Source of the DNA: Candidatus Cloacimonadota bacterium
GTDB lineage: Bacteria; Cloacimonadota; Cloacimonadia; JGIOTU-2
DNA length: 15,419 nucleotides
NCBI GenBank assembly: GCA_014384665.1
Contig: JACNFI010000296.1
Coordinates: 1-15,419, forward strand
Direction of reading: 5' to 3'
In this document: one piece after another, positions 6,772 to 14,154 of the stretch
Position numbering within the stretch: the first letter of the stretch is position 1
How the letters are laid out: every line of letters starts with the position of its first letter
Notes under the pieces: model-generated
The model's database searches: none
What the model saw: the letters and a program-made list of their open reading frames with translations, nothing else
What the model was told of the DNA's origin: nothing
Program-made: the position numbers and the translations under genes

Positions 6772-7719
6772 ATGAAAAAAATTGGTATAACAATCGGAGA
6801 CCCAACTGGCATAGGACCTGAAATTACATTAAAAGTAATCAATTCTTACTCAGTTACAAATACAATCATAGTTTATGGTAGCTTTCCAATTGGTTCTAAA
6901 ATTAATAATTTGATTAAAATTAGTGATATTAACGAAATTCACAACTTCATAAAAGGCAATTTATTCTGGATTCCAACATTTCAAGATTATGAGTTTAATC
7001 CAGGAAAGCCCTCTAAACTTAGCGGACTTTCTGCGTATAATGCGATAAAAAAAGCCGGTAAAGATGCTTTAAAAAAGAATATTGATGCAATTGTAACTGG
7101 CCCATTAAGTAAACATTCTATACAATTAACATATCCTGAATTTATTGGTCATACTGAATTCTTTGCAAAACAATCCTTAAGAGAAAATTTTGTAATGTCG
7201 TTTTTTAGCGAAAAGATAAATGTAGCTCTTCTTACAACTCATCTCGCTTTAAAGGATGTTTCCAAAAATTTAAATAAGAATAAAATTATCAATCAGATAA
7301 GATTAATAAACAACTCATTAAAAAAGTTTTTTCATATTAAGAAACCAAAATTGGCTATACTTGGACTCAACCCACATAGCGGTGAAGAAGGTATTTTCGG
7401 TGATGAGGAGCAGAAAATTTTTATTCCCGTCATTAAACAATTAAATGAAGAAAGTGTTTTTATTGATGGACCATTTCCTGCTGATACATTTTTTTCTGGG
7501 AATTATCAGAAATACGATATGATAATTTCAGCTTATCACGACCAAGGGTTAATTCCTTTCAAGATGCTATCTTTTGATAAAGGCGTAAATGTAACATTAG
7601 GTCTTCCTTATATACGAACTTCAGTTGACCATGGAACTGCTTTTGATATAGCGGGGAAAAACATTGCTTCTGAAAAAAGTATGCTTGCAGCATTGAATCT
7701 TGCTGAAAAAATGATTTAG
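6772..7719 (+). CDS. pdxA: 4-hydroxythreonine-4-phosphate dehydrogenase
   Basis: 315 aa. The enzyme oxidises 4-phosphohydroxy-L-threonine with NAD(P)+ to a product that decarboxylates to 3-amino-2-oxopropyl phosphate, the partner of deoxyxylulose phosphate in making pyridoxal phosphate (DXP-dependent vitamin B6 route), in the cytoplasm. The N-terminus MKKIGITIGDPTGIGPEIT is the family signature. The three metal-binding histidines are present: H157 in 'TTHLAL', H202 in 'LNPHSGE', H256 in 'YHDQGLIPFK'. The phosphate-binding and C-terminal motifs 'GHTEF', 'TGPLSK', 'LPYIRTSVDHGTAFDIAG' are also intact. Length is close to the usual 325-330 residues. The start at 6772 is chosen for the family N-terminus and GAGGT eight bases upstream. 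Its stop codon lies inside the left arm of an inverted repeat that ends at the next gene's start. It is not accompanied by other B6 genes. Confidence 0.97.
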   Translation: MKKIGITIGDPTGIGPEITLKVINSYSVTNTIIVYGSFPIGSKINNLIKISDINEIHNFIKGNLFWIPTFQDYEFNPGKPSKLSGLSAYNAIKKAGKDALKKNIDAIVTGPLSKHSIQLTYPEFIGHTEFFAKQSLRENFVMSFFSEKINVALLTTHLALKDVSKNLNKNKIINQIRLINNSLKKFFHIKKPKLAILGLNPHSGEEGIFGDEEQKIFIPVIKQLNEESVFIDGPFPADTFFSGNYQKYDMIISAYHDQGLIPFKMLSFDKGVNVTLGLPYIRTSVDHGTAFDIAGKNIASEKSMLAALNLAEKMI

Positions 7720-7845
7720 GGGGTGGAATAAAAAAAACTATGCAAAATAAAAATGTCTCAGTGGATGTTAGCCTATTGTATTTACTATCTAATCCTGTTA
7801 GAGTAATTATCTCTAACAGGGTAAATTCTATTCCACCCCCTAAAT
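7714..7845. repeat. 132-bp element with perfect 17-bp inverted ends, between pdxA and rnhB
   Basis: Bases 7714-7730 (ATTTAGGGGGTGGAATA) and 7829-7845 (TATTCCACCCCCTAAAT) are perfect inverted repeats. The left arm contains the pdxA stop TAG (7717-7719); the right arm ends in the first two bases of the rnhB ATG (7844-7846). Inside, 7794-7803 CCTGTTAGAG and 7811-7820 CTCTAACAGG form a second perfect stem with a seven-base loop. It could be a MITE-like insertion (a TA duplication at 7717-7718 and 7841-7842 is possible) or a long RNA stem that controls rnhB. There is no T-run typical of a terminator. The family is not identified. Confidence 0.8.
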
Positions 7846-8449
7846 GATTTCAGAATATAAAGTATTTAAAAACTACAAAAGAATAATTGGCATTGATGAA
7901 GCTGGTAGAGGTCCTATAGCTGGGCCTGTGGTAGCCGCTGCTGTAATTTTACCCAAAAATCTTATTATTTCAGACATCAATGATTCAAAAAAATTATCTC
8001 TAATAAAACGAGAACAATTATTCTATAAAATAAAAAATCTGGCATCTGATTATGCTATAGCAGTTGTCAGTTCTAAGAAGATAGATAAAATCAATATTCT
8101 GCAATCTACATTTCTGGCAATGAGAAATGCTGTTAGCAAATTGGCAATCTCTGCTGATTATTTATTGGTAGATGGCCCATATTTACCCATGAAATCAAAA
8201 GCAAATAAGATTAAAATTAAAGGAGAATCAGTTGTAAAAGGTGACCAGAAATACTATTGCATTGCAGCTGCCTCAATTCTTGCAAAGGTTACAAGAGATA
8301 ACTTGATGATTAAATATCATAAAAAATATCCACGATTTGACTTTCTGCACAACAAAGGTTATCCAACAAAAAAACATATAGAAGCAATAAAAAAGTATGG
8401 AATAATATCAATTCATAGAAAAACTTTTTCCCCAATTAAAAATAATTAA
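7844..8449 (+). CDS. rnhB: Ribonuclease HII
   Basis: 201 aa. It cuts the RNA strand of RNA-DNA hybrids and removes single ribonucleotides from DNA, with Mg2+ or Mn2+. The family motif 'GIDEAGRGPIAGPVVAAAVI' gives acidic residues D18 and E19; the others are D110 in 'LLVDGP' and D134 in 'VVKGDQ', with 'AAASILAKVTRD' following, so the active site is complete. A lysine-rich insertion (about residues 116-126, 'KSKANKIKIKG') makes the D110-D134 spacing longer than in the E. coli and Bacillus enzymes. Start: an in-frame TAA immediately precedes ATG 7844 and there is no other early start codon, so 7844 is forced, yet no Shine-Dalgarno is visible because the upstream bases are the C-rich arm of an inverted repeat. 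Translation coupling is likely. Confidence 0.96.
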   Translation: MISEYKVFKNYKRIIGIDEAGRGPIAGPVVAAAVILPKNLIISDINDSKKLSLIKREQLFYKIKNLASDYAIAVVSSKKIDKINILQSTFLAMRNAVSKLAISADYLLVDGPYLPMKSKANKIKIKGESVVKGDQKYYCIAAASILAKVTRDNLMIKYHKKYPRFDFLHNKGYPTKKHIEAIKKYGIISIHRKTFSPIKNN

Positions 8450-8469
8450 TTAAACCCATTATAAAAAGA

Positions 8470-8503
8470 TTGACAATTTTTTTAAACTTATATTGATTAC
8501 AAT
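8470..8503 (+). promoter_or_regulatory. Candidate promoter for the lyase-lipoprotein-OMP operon
   Basis: A perfect TTGACA (8470-8475) is followed by TATATT (8489-8494, spacing 13) and TACAAT (8498-8503, spacing 22). Neither spacing is standard, so the pair is tentative. A small palindrome ATATTG-atta-CAATAT (8490-8505) overlaps the second hexamer and might be an operator. This is the only gap (106 bp) before the operon. Confidence 0.35.
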
Positions 8504-8545
8504 ATGAATTGAATAGATATCAGTTCAAATAAATTAAAGAATGTT

Positions 8546-8550
8546 GGAGG
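8546..8550 (+). promoter_or_regulatory. Ribosome-binding site GGAGG deciding the start at 8556
   Basis: GGAGG is five bases before ATG 8556. An in-frame ATG at 8541 would place this site inside the gene and add five residues before the signal peptide, so 8556 is preferred. Confidence 0.8.
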
Positions 8551-8555
8551 TATTA

Positions 8556-11171
8556 ATGAAAAAAGTTACAATTCTATGTGTTTTATTATTTTCAGTTTTA
8601 TTACCCATTTCACTATTAGCTCAAGGAAGCTGGCATCCAGAAAAGACCTATTGGCCCAGAACTTTAGTTGATTCCAGTGATGTTAATATCCAGATTGTCC
8701 GTGATAGAGTGACAATAGAACCTTATTTATCTGTTTATATTGATATCCAAAATACTTCCGAAAGCGATTATGCATCCTGTAGCTATGAAAGACAAAAGGC
8801 TAGAATCTGCCGTTCAGCTGCATTTAGATTTTTTATTGATACTGATACAAGTTATGGTGATAAATCAAAAGAGTATTTGTTACTTGCTCAAAGAGAATCC
8901 TATGCAAATATCGAAGAACAATACAAAAATATTCTCTGGGATTCAGAAATTATATCAATGCTCTGTATAGCTTATGACTTTTTAAAAGGGAATAATTATG
9001 ACTTTGCTGGAGATGAGACTGCAGTTCGTAATCAAATAAAAAGTTTGGCATCATCACTTTATTATGATTTAATTTCAGACCCAAATCCTTGGGCTCTGCT
9101 AAGACTTATGTGGGAGAGTGGATTTGGAGAACAAATAAACTATGGTGTAAAATTTGCCTCTGCAGTAGGTATGGCAGCAATAGTTTTGAATACTGAAACG
9201 AGCGGAAATGATTGGGAACAACCTCAAACCTGGATAAATTACAGTATGCCAAAACTTCATAATCAGTTCTATGACTGGTTAGTAGATTCTGATGGTGGCT
9301 GGGCAGAAGGAGCACATTACCAGAGGTTTAGTGCTGCAAGTTTCATTCCCTTTGCGATTTCTCACTGTAATTTTGTTGATGGTCAAACAGAAGATTATGG
9401 TGGAGAAAGTTTACCACCATTACTTATAGACGAGCAATTTGAGAAAAATGCTGAGTGGGGAATAAAAATCCGACAACCAAATGGAGCTCGTCCCAATTTT
9501 GATGATTGCTTTCTTAATCCATATTATTATAATGGTTTTTTTGCTGGATATTGGGATAATGACCTATATGCCTGGGATTATATTTTTTCTGCAAGTCCAT
9601 ATTATTCAAGTGCCTCATCTGGAAATATGGATGTTGAAATGATTTGTGCTTATGATAATAATTATTCAGGAACCACAGCACCAGATTTCTCTCTAACACA
9701 ATTTCTACCAAATTCAGGACAGGCAATTTTCCGCGGCAGCTGGGATGAAGATGTGGTTTATATGTGTTTTATAGGAGAGAACGGACAGGCACGAACAGGA
9801 GGACGCACACATGAACATCCTGATAATACAAGTTTTATTATTTATGCTTATGGAGAGCTATTAGCAATGGACAGTGGGTATATCAGCTGGGATGAGCGAG
9901 ACAGGGTTCGCTTTGCTAAAAATCATAGTATGATCCTTGTAGATGAACAAGGTCCTTCGGCTGCAGACCTTGTGCAATCAAATGGAACAGATGCATTTAT
10001 TGAAAACTTCTTTGATACAGATAAATTAGATTATTCAGAAGTTTCAACAGAATACCAGAATACTGATTTTATTAGATGCGTTGAATTTATAGATGATTCA
10101 TATTTTGTGATTTCCGATTTTGTTAATGGCTCAGAAATTCATACTTATGATTGGCTTTTGCATGGGAATGGCGGGGGAACAACTGATAATGTTTTTTCTC
10201 AAACAACATATGGTTCAGTTTATTCAGTCAATGATGTAGATTTAAACTTTTTTATTAATTCTACACAAGATATTACATTATTACCTTATGATGATTATCA
10301 CGATGATGGAACCTATAATGTGCCTGCTGAACATACTGTAACAAAAGCATCAGTATTGGGAGAAGATGTTCTTTTCTCTTCACTTCTTATACCTTCACCT
10401 GTAACAGTTAGAGATATTATATATAACCCAATTGATATTGATGACTGTATCGGAGGTACAGTTGAAATGGATAATGAGAAAATTATTGCCTTAGTGAAAG
10501 ACAATAACTCAACGGTCTCAACTGATTTCTTTGGTAAAAATATTTCATTTGATAGTAAAATATTAACGATTTCTCGTTTTAATGATAATATTCCCAAGAA
10601 TATATTTATTAAAGATGGGCAAGATTTGTTGTATGATGATATTTCTCTTATACATTGTTCTGAACTAACAAATCTTGCTCTAAATATTTTCTCTGATTAT
10701 GCTGATGGCTATATTAGTAATGGATGTCAGGTTGAATTTTATACAGGAAATGATCCAACAGCTGTTATTGGTGGAACATATAGTTTTTCTAATGGAATAA
10801 CAACAATATTATTCCCGGATGATACTAATTTCCATATTGATGTTGAGTGGTCTTTTACTTGTGATGTGGATGAAGAACCCATAGAAATTGACATCTTGGA
10901 TAACCTTAATGTCTATCCAAATCCATTTAAAGAAATAAATACAATTTCTTTTACAATAAAAAAACCTCAACAAATATCAATAGAGGTTTTCAATCTTAAA
11001 GGACAGAAAATAATTACTGTTATAGATAGTTACTTACATGTTGGAGATTATACAGAAAACTGGGATGGATTTGATTGGAATAATAATAGGGTTACAAATG
11101 GAACTTATTTTTATAGGATATGTGTCAATAATAGCAAATTTATTACGAAAAAAATAAATCTAATAAGATAG
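8556..11171 (+). CDS. Secreted heparinase II/III-like polysaccharide lyase with C-terminal sorting domain
   Basis: 871 aa. Residues 1-23 are a signal peptide (MKKVTILCVLLFSVLLPISL, cleavage after LLA or LAQ). Residues about 60-380 are helical and fit the alpha/alpha toroid of this fold, with 'DGGWAEGAHYQRFS' (246-259) matching the active-site stretch that holds catalytic His/Tyr in this superfamily (H254, Y255). About 385-640 is the beta-sandwich heparinase II/III domain: 'LPNSGQAIFRGSW', 'THEHPDNTSF' (H419, H421, D423, the metal/active-site cluster), 'YGELLAMDSGY', 'FAKNHSMILVD'. Residues 783-871 form the sorting/FlgD-Ig module ('VYPNPF', 'VFNLKGQK', 'WDGFDWNNNRV', 'GTYFYRI'). Family role: beta-elimination of uronic-acid polysaccharides such as alginate or glycosaminoglycans; the substrate cannot be read here. 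It heads an operon with the lipoprotein gene starting 15 bases after its stop. Confidence 0.85.
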   Translation: MKKVTILCVLLFSVLLPISLLAQGSWHPEKTYWPRTLVDSSDVNIQIVRDRVTIEPYLSVYIDIQNTSESDYASCSYERQKARICRSAAFRFFIDTDTSYGDKSKEYLLLAQRESYANIEEQYKNILWDSEIISMLCIAYDFLKGNNYDFAGDETAVRNQIKSLASSLYYDLISDPNPWALLRLMWESGFGEQINYGVKFASAVGMAAIVLNTETSGNDWEQPQTWINYSMPKLHNQFYDWLVDSDGGWAEGAHYQRFSAASFIPFAISHCNFVDGQTEDYGGESLPPLLIDEQFEKNAEWGIKIRQPNGARPNFDDCFLNPYYYNGFFAGYWDNDLYAWDYIFSASPYYSSASSGNMDVEMICAYDNNYSGTTAPDFSLTQFLPNSGQAIFRGSWDEDVVYMCFIGENGQARTGGRTHEHPDNTSFIIYAYGELLAMDSGYISWDERDRVRFAKNHSMILVDEQGPSAADLVQSNGTDAFIENFFDTDKLDYSEVSTEYQNTDFIRCVEFIDDSYFVISDFVNGSEIHTYDWLLHGNGGGTTDNVFSQTTYGSVYSVNDVDLNFFINSTQDITLLPYDDYHDDGTYNVPAEHTVTKASVLGEDVLFSSLLIPSPVTVRDIIYNPIDIDDCIGGTVEMDNEKIIALVKDNNSTVSTDFFGKNISFDSKILTISRFNDNIPKNIFIKDGQDLLYDDISLIHCSELTNLALNIFSDYADGYISNGCQVEFYTGNDPTAVIGGTYSFSNGITTILFPDDTNFHIDVEWSFTCDVDEEPIEIDILDNLNVYPNPFKEINTISFTIKKPQQISIEVFNLKGQKIITVIDSYLHVGDYTENWDGFDWNNNRVTNGTYFYRICVNNSKFITKKINLIR

Positions 11172-11174
11172 ATG

Positions 11175-11181
11175 AAAGGAG
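11175..11181 (+). promoter_or_regulatory. Ribosome-binding site AAAGGAG deciding the start at 11187
   Basis: AAAGGAG lies five bases before ATG 11187. The alternative in-frame ATG at 11172 abuts the previous stop and would turn this site into coding sequence. Confidence 0.8.
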
Positions 11182-11186
11182 TAGCA

Positions 11187-14153
11187 ATGAAAAAATATAT
11201 TAGCGTTTTGATATTCTTTATTGTGTTTTTAATTTTATCTTCTTGCACGGTAAAGAAATTTGAAGCACCAGAATGGGATGTACAGTTTGAGATTCCCGTT
11301 ATTAATGAAAGATATTATATGTCGGATTTGGAAGATTCTACTGATACATATATTATCAGTCTGCAGAATGATACTCTCTATTTTTCTGCTTCTAAAGAAA
11401 TTGAAACAAAGAATGTGGGTGATGAACTTAAAGTTGATGGTCAGAGTGAATCTTTTGATGAGGAAATAGGAGATGAACTGAAAATTGATAGTCGGGAAGA
11501 ATCATTCTCTGTTAAGGTAGGTGACCGATTAAGTATCAATGGACAAAATTGTTATTTTGAAAGAACTCTTGATAAGATTGAAATTGAAGAAACTGGTGAA
11601 GCTAATGCAGTTGTAGGTGTGCTGGACTTTGCAAGATCAGTGATTCCCGGAGCTGGAAATATCTATAATGAAGTAATTCCCCCTATCTATAATTATCCCC
11701 CTATTGATACAAATTTTACGGTTTTTGAAAATGATAATATAGAATATGTTATTATTGATTCTGGTTTTGCTTATATTGAGTTCTTTAATGATACAGACAT
11801 ACCTTTGAGTTCCACTGAACCAAGTCATTATATGGAAATTGAGATATATGGTGAATATCCATATCCACAAGGTGAGTTGATCTTAACACATTCTATAGAC
11901 CACATAATTCATCCACGAACATCAGAAAATATTTCAATTGATCTGGCTGGCTCTAAAGTTTATAGATACAATTTCCTCAGAATACAACTTACAACTGATG
12001 GTAGTGATGGAGCTATTGATGTTCTTGAATCAGATAAATTTGAGGTGACTTTAAGTATGAGCGAAATGTTAGTAAATGAAGCAAGTGCAATACTCCCCCC
12101 AGAATATATTGATCACAGGGAGGCAATTTCCATTGAAGATAATACAGAAGAAATAGAGGTGGTTAGTGCTAAAATAGATAGCTGTATTGGAAATATTCAT
12201 ATTGAGAATTACCTCCCAGTTGACGGCACTGTTACAATTCAATTTGATGAATTAATAGATAATTTTGGTGACCAATATGAAATCAGTTTCTATGTTACAC
12301 ATGATCCACCAGAAAACGATTATCCACTTAACTTATCTGGTTTTGAAATTTCTTCAACAAAACAAGAGGTATTAGATTCTCTTCATTTTAGATATTTTGT
12401 GCAAACTGACTCAACAACTGATTATGTCACTATATTATATGATGACTATGTATCAACTGATATAACTTTTGGTGAGATAGTATTTGAAGAAGTTACAGGG
12501 TATATAACTCAAACATTTAATCAGGATGATTCATTGTCAATTGCTGATGAATCTGATAAAATCTTATTACAGGAAGCAGAAATTAAAAGTGGAATTGTAA
12601 GCATAGATTTATCAGGACTTGATTATGAGCCTGAAATAAGCATCATATTTGATGAACTTAGAGACCAAAATAATAATCCTGTGGAATTAACTAATGATGA
12701 TTTTAGCGGATATGATTTTGCAGGTAATAAGATTCTTGTATGGGAAGACCAGATGGTTCATTACCATGTGACTGTAGATTTTCCACAGGGACAGCTTATT
12801 ACTGTTTCCTCATCAGATTCTGTTTATGCTGACATTCATATTGGACAACTTATTTTTGAATCGGTTACAGGAAAATTCGGAAGCTTTACAATTGATGATA
12901 CAGATGCAATTGAAGTAGATAGCACTGGTGAATTTAATTTGTACTATGCGGAAATTGATAGCTGTGATGTATCAATTCAGATAAAGGAAGAAGATTATTC
13001 TCTTCCATTTGAGGCGGATATTGAGATTGTATTTGAAGAAATATATGATTCTAATGGTGATACACTTATAATCAATCTTCATTGTCCAGGTGATACAACC
13101 CTAAGTTTTGCAGGGCATACTATTGGAGATGCTCCATCATCCACAACTTCCATAGATTCTTTACATTATTCATTTGAAGTAATCACAGATAGTACAGACA
13201 ACTATGTAACAGTAAATTATTATGATGAAGTAAAAGCCACAATTGATATTAGTGATATGATATTCAATCAGGTTAAAGGTATTATAAATAATAAGAGATT
13301 TGATATGGAAGATATTGAAGAAGAAATTGATATTACAGATGTTCCAGATAGTCTTGATGATGTTATTGACTTTCAGAATGCAGAACTCCATCTTGATGTA
13401 TATAATGGCACAGGTTTTAATTGCTGGCTAAATATTCAACTTGTTGGCAAAAATGATTCTGGTGATAGTGCAGAAGTTATCATAGATAATTCAACTGGTG
13501 TTCTACATGCCCATACAACCTCTCATCTTATAGTAACTGAAGGAGTCTCTGAATTTCTAAGCTTAATTCCAACTATGATAACTGCTAAAGAACCCTATGC
13601 GATTATAGGAGATGGAACAACACCTGGAACTATTACAAAAGAAGATTCAATTACTGGTTCATACTCTCTTGAAACACCTTTTAAATTTATTATTAATGAC
13701 CATACAGTCAGGATGGATACTCTTCAACATATTGAACTTGATGAGGAAGCAAGAGATGCTGTAGAAAAGAACCTAAATAGCGTTAAAATGTTCTTTACAT
13801 TAGACAATCTTTTACCGTTTGGCTCTAATGTTAAACTTTATTTTGCTTCAGATTCCACACAAGTTTGGGACAATCCCGAGCTTATTATAGACTCATTAAT
13901 TGTTGAACCTGCAATAATTGATACTGTTCACCAAGTTTCAGGAGAAGCCACAACCAGTCAGGTAAATATTGAATTGACTGACGAGGAGCATCAGTTTGAT
14001 GTATTTACAAATCCTGATGTGTATATAGGAGTAAAAATCGGGGTTATAGGAACCAATGGAGAAACTGTTATACTCCGCGGTTCTGATAATCTACGTGTAT
14101 TCGGACATCTTAAAGTAAATGCGCATATAGATGATTCTTTATGGGAGGAATAA
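11187..14153 (+). CDS. Large repeat-containing lipoprotein of unknown function
   Basis: 988 aa. The N-terminus MKKYISVLIFFIVFLILSSC is a lipoprotein signal with lipobox LSSC (Cys20), so the mature protein is lipid-anchored, probably in the outer membrane. Residues 77-127 are three tandem 17-residue units ('VGDELKVDGQSESFDEE' and variants). Residues about 325-725 contain three divergent repeats of about 125-143 residues, each with 'A.I.S....I.I', '..I.FDE(L/I).D..', 'SLHY.F...TDST..YVT..Y.D', 'I.FE.VTG'; a fourth, shorter start lies near 731 ('AELHLDV'). The pattern suggests a string of beta-sandwich domains. The C-terminal 150 residues contain further strands and end acidic (DDSLWEE). It is very rich in Asp/Glu and poor in Lys/Arg. 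I recognise no enzyme motif. It is one base from the next gene, so the two are translationally coupled and probably work together. Confidence 0.75.
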   Translation: MKKYISVLIFFIVFLILSSCTVKKFEAPEWDVQFEIPVINERYYMSDLEDSTDTYIISLQNDTLYFSASKEIETKNVGDELKVDGQSESFDEEIGDELKIDSREESFSVKVGDRLSINGQNCYFERTLDKIEIEETGEANAVVGVLDFARSVIPGAGNIYNEVIPPIYNYPPIDTNFTVFENDNIEYVIIDSGFAYIEFFNDTDIPLSSTEPSHYMEIEIYGEYPYPQGELILTHSIDHIIHPRTSENISIDLAGSKVYRYNFLRIQLTTDGSDGAIDVLESDKFEVTLSMSEMLVNEASAILPPEYIDHREAISIEDNTEEIEVVSAKIDSCIGNIHIENYLPVDGTVTIQFDELIDNFGDQYEISFYVTHDPPENDYPLNLSGFEISSTKQEVLDSLHFRYFVQTDSTTDYVTILYDDYVSTDITFGEIVFEEVTGYITQTFNQDDSLSIADESDKILLQEAEIKSGIVSIDLSGLDYEPEISIIFDELRDQNNNPVELTNDDFSGYDFAGNKILVWEDQMVHYHVTVDFPQGQLITVSSSDSVYADIHIGQLIFESVTGKFGSFTIDDTDAIEVDSTGEFNLYYAEIDSCDVSIQIKEEDYSLPFEADIEIVFEEIYDSNGDTLIINLHCPGDTTLSFAGHTIGDAPSSTTSIDSLHYSFEVITDSTDNYVTVNYYDEVKATIDISDMIFNQVKGIINNKRFDMEDIEEEIDITDVPDSLDDVIDFQNAELHLDVYNGTGFNCWLNIQLVGKNDSGDSAEVIIDNSTGVLHAHTTSHLIVTEGVSEFLSLIPTMITAKEPYAIIGDGTTPGTITKEDSITGSYSLETPFKFIINDHTVRMDTLQHIELDEEARDAVEKNLNSVKMFFTLDNLLPFGSNVKLYFASDSTQVWDNPELIIDSLIVEPAIIDTVHQVSGEATTSQVNIELTDEEHQFDVFTNPDVYIGVKIGVIGTNGETVILRGSDNLRVFGHLKVNAHIDDSLWEE
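11415..11567 (+). repeat. Three tandem 51-bp (17-residue) units in the lipoprotein gene
   Basis: Units at 11415-11465, 11466-11516 and 11517-11567 encode (V/I)GD(E/R)L.(V/I)(D/N)....SF-type segments of exactly 17 residues each. Protein similarity is clear between units 1 and 2 and weaker for unit 3; the DNA has diverged, so the duplication is old. Confidence 0.7.
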
Positions 14154-14154
14154 G

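Noticed and set aside
6608..6805. 65-codon minus-strand frame containing SSENTSPQRRRVRRE
   Set aside because: This is the translation of the CGCAGAG repeat and the antisense of the pdxA start, a common false gene in genomes with this repeat.
7714..7845. The pdxA-rnhB inverted repeat as a rho-independent terminator
   Set aside because: The arms are 98 bases apart and neither the outer nor the inner stem is followed by a run of T.
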